Shown: positions 60,728 through 64,000 of the stretch, piece by piece | Layout of the letters: each line of letters opens with the position of its first letter | Position numbering within the stretch: the stretch's first letter is position 1 | From: Lacisediminihabitans sp040549525 | GTDB lineage: Bacteria > Actinomycetota > Actinomycetes > Actinomycetales > Microbacteriaceae | DNA: 64,000 bases | Assembly (NCBI RefSeq): GCF_040549525.1 | Contig: NZ_JBEPTM010000005.1 | Coordinates: 1 to 64,000 of the forward strand | Direction: 5' to 3' | Program-made: the position numbers and the translations under genes | The notes under the pieces: generated by a model | The model's database searches: none | What the model saw: only the letters and a program-made list of their open reading frames with translations | Told to the model about the DNA's origin: nothing

Positions 60728-61936
60728 ATGAGCGCAGCATCCTCAACGCCACTCCGCCTGTTCACCTCCGAATCGGTGACGGAGGGCCACCCCGACAAGA
60801 TCTGCGACCAGATCTCCGACAGCATCCTCGATGCCCTGTTGACGGTGGATCCGAACAGCCGCGTCGCGGTCGAAACCCTCGTGACCACCGGCCTCGTGCA
60901 TGTCGCCGGCGAGGTCACCACCTCCGGCTACGTCGACATTCCCTCGATCGTGCGGGACCGCATCTGGAACATCGGCTACAACTCGTCCGATGTCTGGTTC
61001 GACGGCCGGTCCTGCGGCGTCTCCGTGTCGATCGGTGGCCAGTCGCCGGATATCGCGCAGGGCGTCGATGACGCCTTCGAGAGCCGGGAGGAGTCGAGCA
61101 TCGACGACCTCGACCGGCAGGGTGCGGGTGACCAGGGCATCATGTTCGGCTACGCGACCACCGAGACACCCGAATTCATGCCCGTGCCCATCTGGCTCGC
61201 CCACCGCCTCGCCGAGCGTCTCGCCGAGGTGCGCAAGTCCGGCATGGTCGACTACCTCCGCCCGGACGGCAAGACCCAGGTGACCGTCGGGTACGACGGA
61301 ATCGTTCCGCGCACCATCGAGACCGTCGTGCTCTCCACGCAGCACTCGCCGAAGGTCAGCACCGAGATGTTGCGTGCGGAGATCGAGGAGCTTGTCATTC
61401 GACCGGTGCTCGACCGGGTGGGCCTCGACAGCCTGGACGCTCGCGTGCTGATCAACCCCACCGGTCGGTTCGAGATCGGGGGGCCGCAGGGCGACGCCGG
61501 ACTCACCGGCCGAAAGATCATCGTGGACACGTACGGGGGAGCGAGCAGGCACGGCGGGGGCGCCTTCAGCGGCAAGGACCCCTCGAAGGTCGATCGCTCG
61601 GCGGCCTACGCCATGCGGTGGGTGGCGAAGAACGTCGTCGCCGCTGGTCTCGCCGACCGCCTCGAGGTGCAGGTCGCCTACGCCATCGGCAAGGCCGCGC
61701 CGGTGGGACTCTACGTCGAATCCTTCGGCACGGCCCATGTCGACGAGGCGACGATCATCGAGGCGATCCGCCAGGTCTTCGACCTGCGGCCGGCCGCGAT
61801 CATCCGGGATCTCGACCTGCTGCGCCCGATCTACGCCTCCACCTCGACCTACGGCCATTTCGGGCGCGAACTGCCCGAATTCACGTGGGAGAAGCTGGAC
61901 CGGGTCGACGCGTTGCGCAGCCTGGCCGGCCTGTAG
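60728..61936 (+). CDS. metK: S-adenosylmethionine synthetase
   Basis: The 402-aa enzyme makes SAM from methionine and ATP. EGHPDKICDQISDSILDA, GQSPDIAQGVD, the GAGDQGIMFGYA loop and GGGAFSGKDPSKVDRSAAY are all present. ATG 60728 starts it. priA follows after 20 nt, as in most actinobacteria. Confidence 0.97.
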   Translation: MSAASSTPLRLFTSESVTEGHPDKICDQISDSILDALLTVDPNSRVAVETLVTTGLVHVAGEVTTSGYVDIPSIVRDRIWNIGYNSSDVWFDGRSCGVSVSIGGQSPDIAQGVDDAFESREESSIDDLDRQGAGDQGIMFGYATTETPEFMPVPIWLAHRLAERLAEVRKSGMVDYLRPDGKTQVTVGYDGIVPRTIETVVLSTQHSPKVSTEMLRAEIEELVIRPVLDRVGLDSLDARVLINPTGRFEIGGPQGDAGLTGRKIIVDTYGGASRHGGGAFSGKDPSKVDRSAAYAMRWVAKNVVAAGLADRLEVQVAYAIGKAAPVGLYVESFGTAHVDEATIIEAIRQVFDLRPAAIIRDLDLLRPIYASTSTYGHFGRELPEFTWEKLDRVDALRSLAGL

Positions 61937-61956
61937 AAGCGGGCACCGACCTCGCC

Positions 61957-64000
61957 ATGGAGGAGGTGCCTGGCAGGGACACCCCACGGGTCGCGCGGGT
62001 GCTCATCGACTCGCCGCTGCCGCAACTCGACAGGCTCTTCGACTACAGCATCCCGTCCGCGATGGTGGCAGATGCTCAACCCGGCGTGCGGGTGCGGGTT
62101 CCCCTCCGCTCGATGGGACGCATCGCCGACGGATTCATCGTGGAGGTGACGGGGGCGGGGGAGTTCGCCGGCACGCTGAGCGAGTTGGAGACCGTGGTCT
62201 CCACCGCCAGGGTGTTGTCGCCGGAGGTGTGGATGCTCGCCCGCCGTCTCGCCGACCGTGCCGCGGGGAGCGCGAGCGACATCGTGAGGCTCGCAGTGCC
62301 GAAGAGGCAGGTGCGCGTGGAGAAGGCCTGGCTGCTCGATGCCAGTGCCAGTGCCAGTGCCGGTGCCAGCGCCAATACCAGTGCACGAGCCGAGCCATCC
62401 GGTGTCGTAGTGGCCCGACCTGTGCCGGGCTTCGATACCGACCGAATCGATCTCGCGCTCGCCACGGGCGGACGCCTCGCGGTGGATGCCGTGCCTCGGG
62501 TGGTCGAAGTGCCCGCGGCTGGGGGCGGGGCACCGCGCTGGGTGGGACACTGGGCGACCACGATGGCTGCCAGCGCCACGCGGGCGCTGGCGGCAGGCGG
62601 ATCCGCGATCCTCGCCGTGCCCGACTACCGGGACCAGGAGCAGCTGGTGACCGCACTGCGGGCGGTGCTGCCCGCGGACCGGATCGTGCATCTGGATGCC
62701 CGGCAGTCCAACCCCGATCGCTATCGCGCGCTGCTGTCCTGTCTCGGAGACACGCCGCTCGCCATCGTCGGCAACCGTTCGGTGCTGTATGCCCCTGCGG
62801 CACGACTCGGTCTGATGGCCATCTGGGACGAGGGCGATCCGCTTCACACCGAGCCGCTGAGTCCCTACGTCCATGCCCGCGACATCGCTCTGGTGCGGCA
62901 GGAGCTACAGGGCTCCGCGCTCTTCTTTCTCTCCCATGCGCGCAGCACCGAGGTGGAGCGGCTGGTCGAGGTGGGGTGGCTCGACGAGCTCACCGCCGTT
63001 CGCGCGGTTCCCCCCAAGGTGCTCCCCACGGCCCAGCAGCAGTCCCAGGATCGCCTGGCCGCTCAGGCTCGCATTCCCTCCTCCGCCTGGCGGGAGGCGC
63101 GGGCCGCGCTCGAACATGGACCGGTGCTCGTGCAAGTGGCCCGCCCCGGTTACGCCCCGCGCCTCGCCTGTGCGAGCTGCGGCACTACGGCCCGCTGCCA
63201 GCGGTGCGAGGGCCCGTTGCGCCTCAAGACGGCTCGCTCCACCCCCTCGTGTTCCTGGTGCGGGAAACTCGCCACGGACTGGAGCTGCGCGAACTGTGCG
63301 GGCACGGCATTCCGAATGATCGGGCAGGGCACGGGGCGTACCGCGGAGGATCTCGGCCGTGCCTTTCCCGGCGTCCGGATCATCATCGCCGACGGGGACC
63401 GCCCGATCCTCTCCGTCGACGCCGAGCCCGCTCTGGTCATCGCCACCCGCGGAGCCGAACCGATCGCCGCCGGCGGTTACCGGGCGGTCCTGCTGCTCGA
63501 TGGCGAGCGGATGGTGGCGCGGGAGAGCCTGCGGGTCGGTGAGGACTGCCTCCGCTGGTGGGCGAACGCGATCGCCCTTGCGGCACCGGGGGCGACGACG
63601 GTGCTGGTGGGTGTTGGCGGGGCACTGGCATCCGCCCTCGCCACCTGGAGGCGTGCGGACTACCTCCGGTCCGAACTCGCTGACCGGCGCACTCTCCGGT
63701 TCCCTCCCGCGGTTCGGGTGGCTACCGTCACCGGAACCTCGGAGACGGTGCAAGCCGCGGTCGACGCCATCCACACCATCGACCGGGTGGATGTGCTCGG
63801 CCCGGTGGAAACACCGGACGGCGGTGTGCGGGCCATCGTGCGATTCGATTACGGCGAGGGCGCTGCCGTCGCGTCCGGCCTTCGAGCGGAGGTGATCCGG
63901 GCGGCGACGTCCCGGCGCAAGCGCCCCGGCGGCGCGACGGGGCGGGTCGGCCTGCCTACACTGAGAGTGCGTTTCGACGACGCACTGTCCTTCGACAGCT
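61957..64000 (+). CDS. priA: Probable primosomal protein N' PriA (3' end beyond window)
   Basis: The frame is open from ATG 61957 to the window end (at least 681 aa). The N-terminal DNA-binding domain begins ARVLIDSPLPQLDRLFDYSIP. Two zinc modules are seen in CASCGTTARCQRC and CSWCGKLATDWSCANC. The helicase Walker A is missing: a GGSAILAVPDYRDQ segment stands where the P-loop region should be, as in other actinobacterial PriA proteins annotated as probable. An Ala/Ser-rich insert (DASASASAGASANTSARAE) is coded by a GCCAGT hexamer run near 62338-62392. Confidence 0.9.
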   Translation, partial: MEEVPGRDTPRVARVLIDSPLPQLDRLFDYSIPSAMVADAQPGVRVRVPLRSMGRIADGFIVEVTGAGEFAGTLSELETVVSTARVLSPEVWMLARRLADRAAGSASDIVRLAVPKRQVRVEKAWLLDASASASAGASANTSARAEPSGVVVARPVPGFDTDRIDLALATGGRLAVDAVPRVVEVPAAGGGAPRWVGHWATTMAASATRALAAGGSAILAVPDYRDQEQLVTALRAVLPADRIVHLDARQSNPDRYRALLSCLGDTPLAIVGNRSVLYAPAARLGLMAIWDEGDPLHTEPLSPYVHARDIALVRQELQGSALFFLSHARSTEVERLVEVGWLDELTAVRAVPPKVLPTAQQQSQDRLAAQARIPSSAWREARAALEHGPVLVQVARPGYAPRLACASCGTTARCQRCEGPLRLKTARSTPSCSWCGKLATDWSCANCAGTAFRMIGQGTGRTAEDLGRAFPGVRIIIADGDRPILSVDAEPALVIATRGAEPIAAGGYRAVLLLDGERMVARESLRVGEDCLRWWANAIALAAPGATTVLVGVGGALASALATWRRADYLRSELADRRTLRFPPAVRVATVTGTSETVQAAVDAIHTIDRVDVLGPVETPDGGVRAIVRFDYGEGAAVASGLRAEVIRAATSRRKRPGGATGRVGLPTLRVRFDDALSFDS

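Overview
The window is a high-GC actinobacterial chromosome segment, most likely from Microbacteriaceae (Micrococcales). Supporting points are the strong G/C third-position bias, frequent GTG and TTG starts, the gene order thrS-HIT-pdxS-pdxT-yebC-ruvCAB-yajC-secDF-relA, the gene order pyrR-pyrB-pyrC-PH protein-carA-carB-pyrF-mihF::gmk-rpoZ-coaBC-metK-priA, and lineage-typical families (DUF3000 beside RNase D, DUF2277, an AbiEi-like protein). There is no rRNA, CRISPR array, IS element or complete prophage. Most of the window is conserved housekeeping sequence.

Layout. 1-640: tail of a DUF559-type nuclease-like gene and an inverted repeat. 641-9300: minus-strand genes for fatty-acid oxidation (fadA-fadB), RNase D with DUF3000, a RibD-like reductase with SufE, and a sulfurtransferase; one plus-strand alpha/beta hydrolase lies among them. 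9460-15313: zapE, nhaA, amtB with a decayed Amt-like paralogue, and an esterase. 15337-16645: a DUF2071 gene running into an antisense tRNA-Val, then a tRNA-Gly/Cys/Val cluster. 16567-18716: a 2.1-kb island bounded by a 37-bp direct repeat of the tRNA-Val 3' end; it carries two divergent membrane-protein genes and no integrase. 18841-27061: a lone MshEN-domain gene, thrS, HIT, PLP synthase, DUF2277, yebC and the RuvABC resolvasome. 27134-33187: YajC-SecD-SecF, a rhodanese and the (p)ppGpp enzyme. 33193-39004: AbiEi-like, DUF349, cyclophilin, rarA, rpsD and two small membrane proteins. 39065-48399: alaS-ruvX-mltG-aroE-aroC-aroK-aroB, then SHOCT and aroQ. 48477-64000: efp-nusB, the PyrR-controlled pyrimidine operon, and gmk-rpoZ-coaBC-metK-priA.

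How the genes work together. Many genes overlap by 1-13 nt (ATGA, GTGA, TTGA, TAATG), which suggests translational coupling across the aro, ruv, sec and pyr blocks. The pyr operon has a PyrR-binding hairpin touching the pyrR ribosome-binding site. Several single genes have a TANNNT -10 hexamer only 6-7 nt before the start codon and no Shine-Dalgarno, so their mRNAs are probably leaderless. Two divergent gene pairs share a 10-bp symmetric -10 element (5999-6008 and 15320-15329).

The most unusual items are the tRNA-Val island with its unrecognised divergent membrane pair, the Amt-like paralogue lacking both pore histidines, the mIHF-guanylate kinase fusion, the two symmetric bidirectional promoters, and two families of short dispersed repeats.
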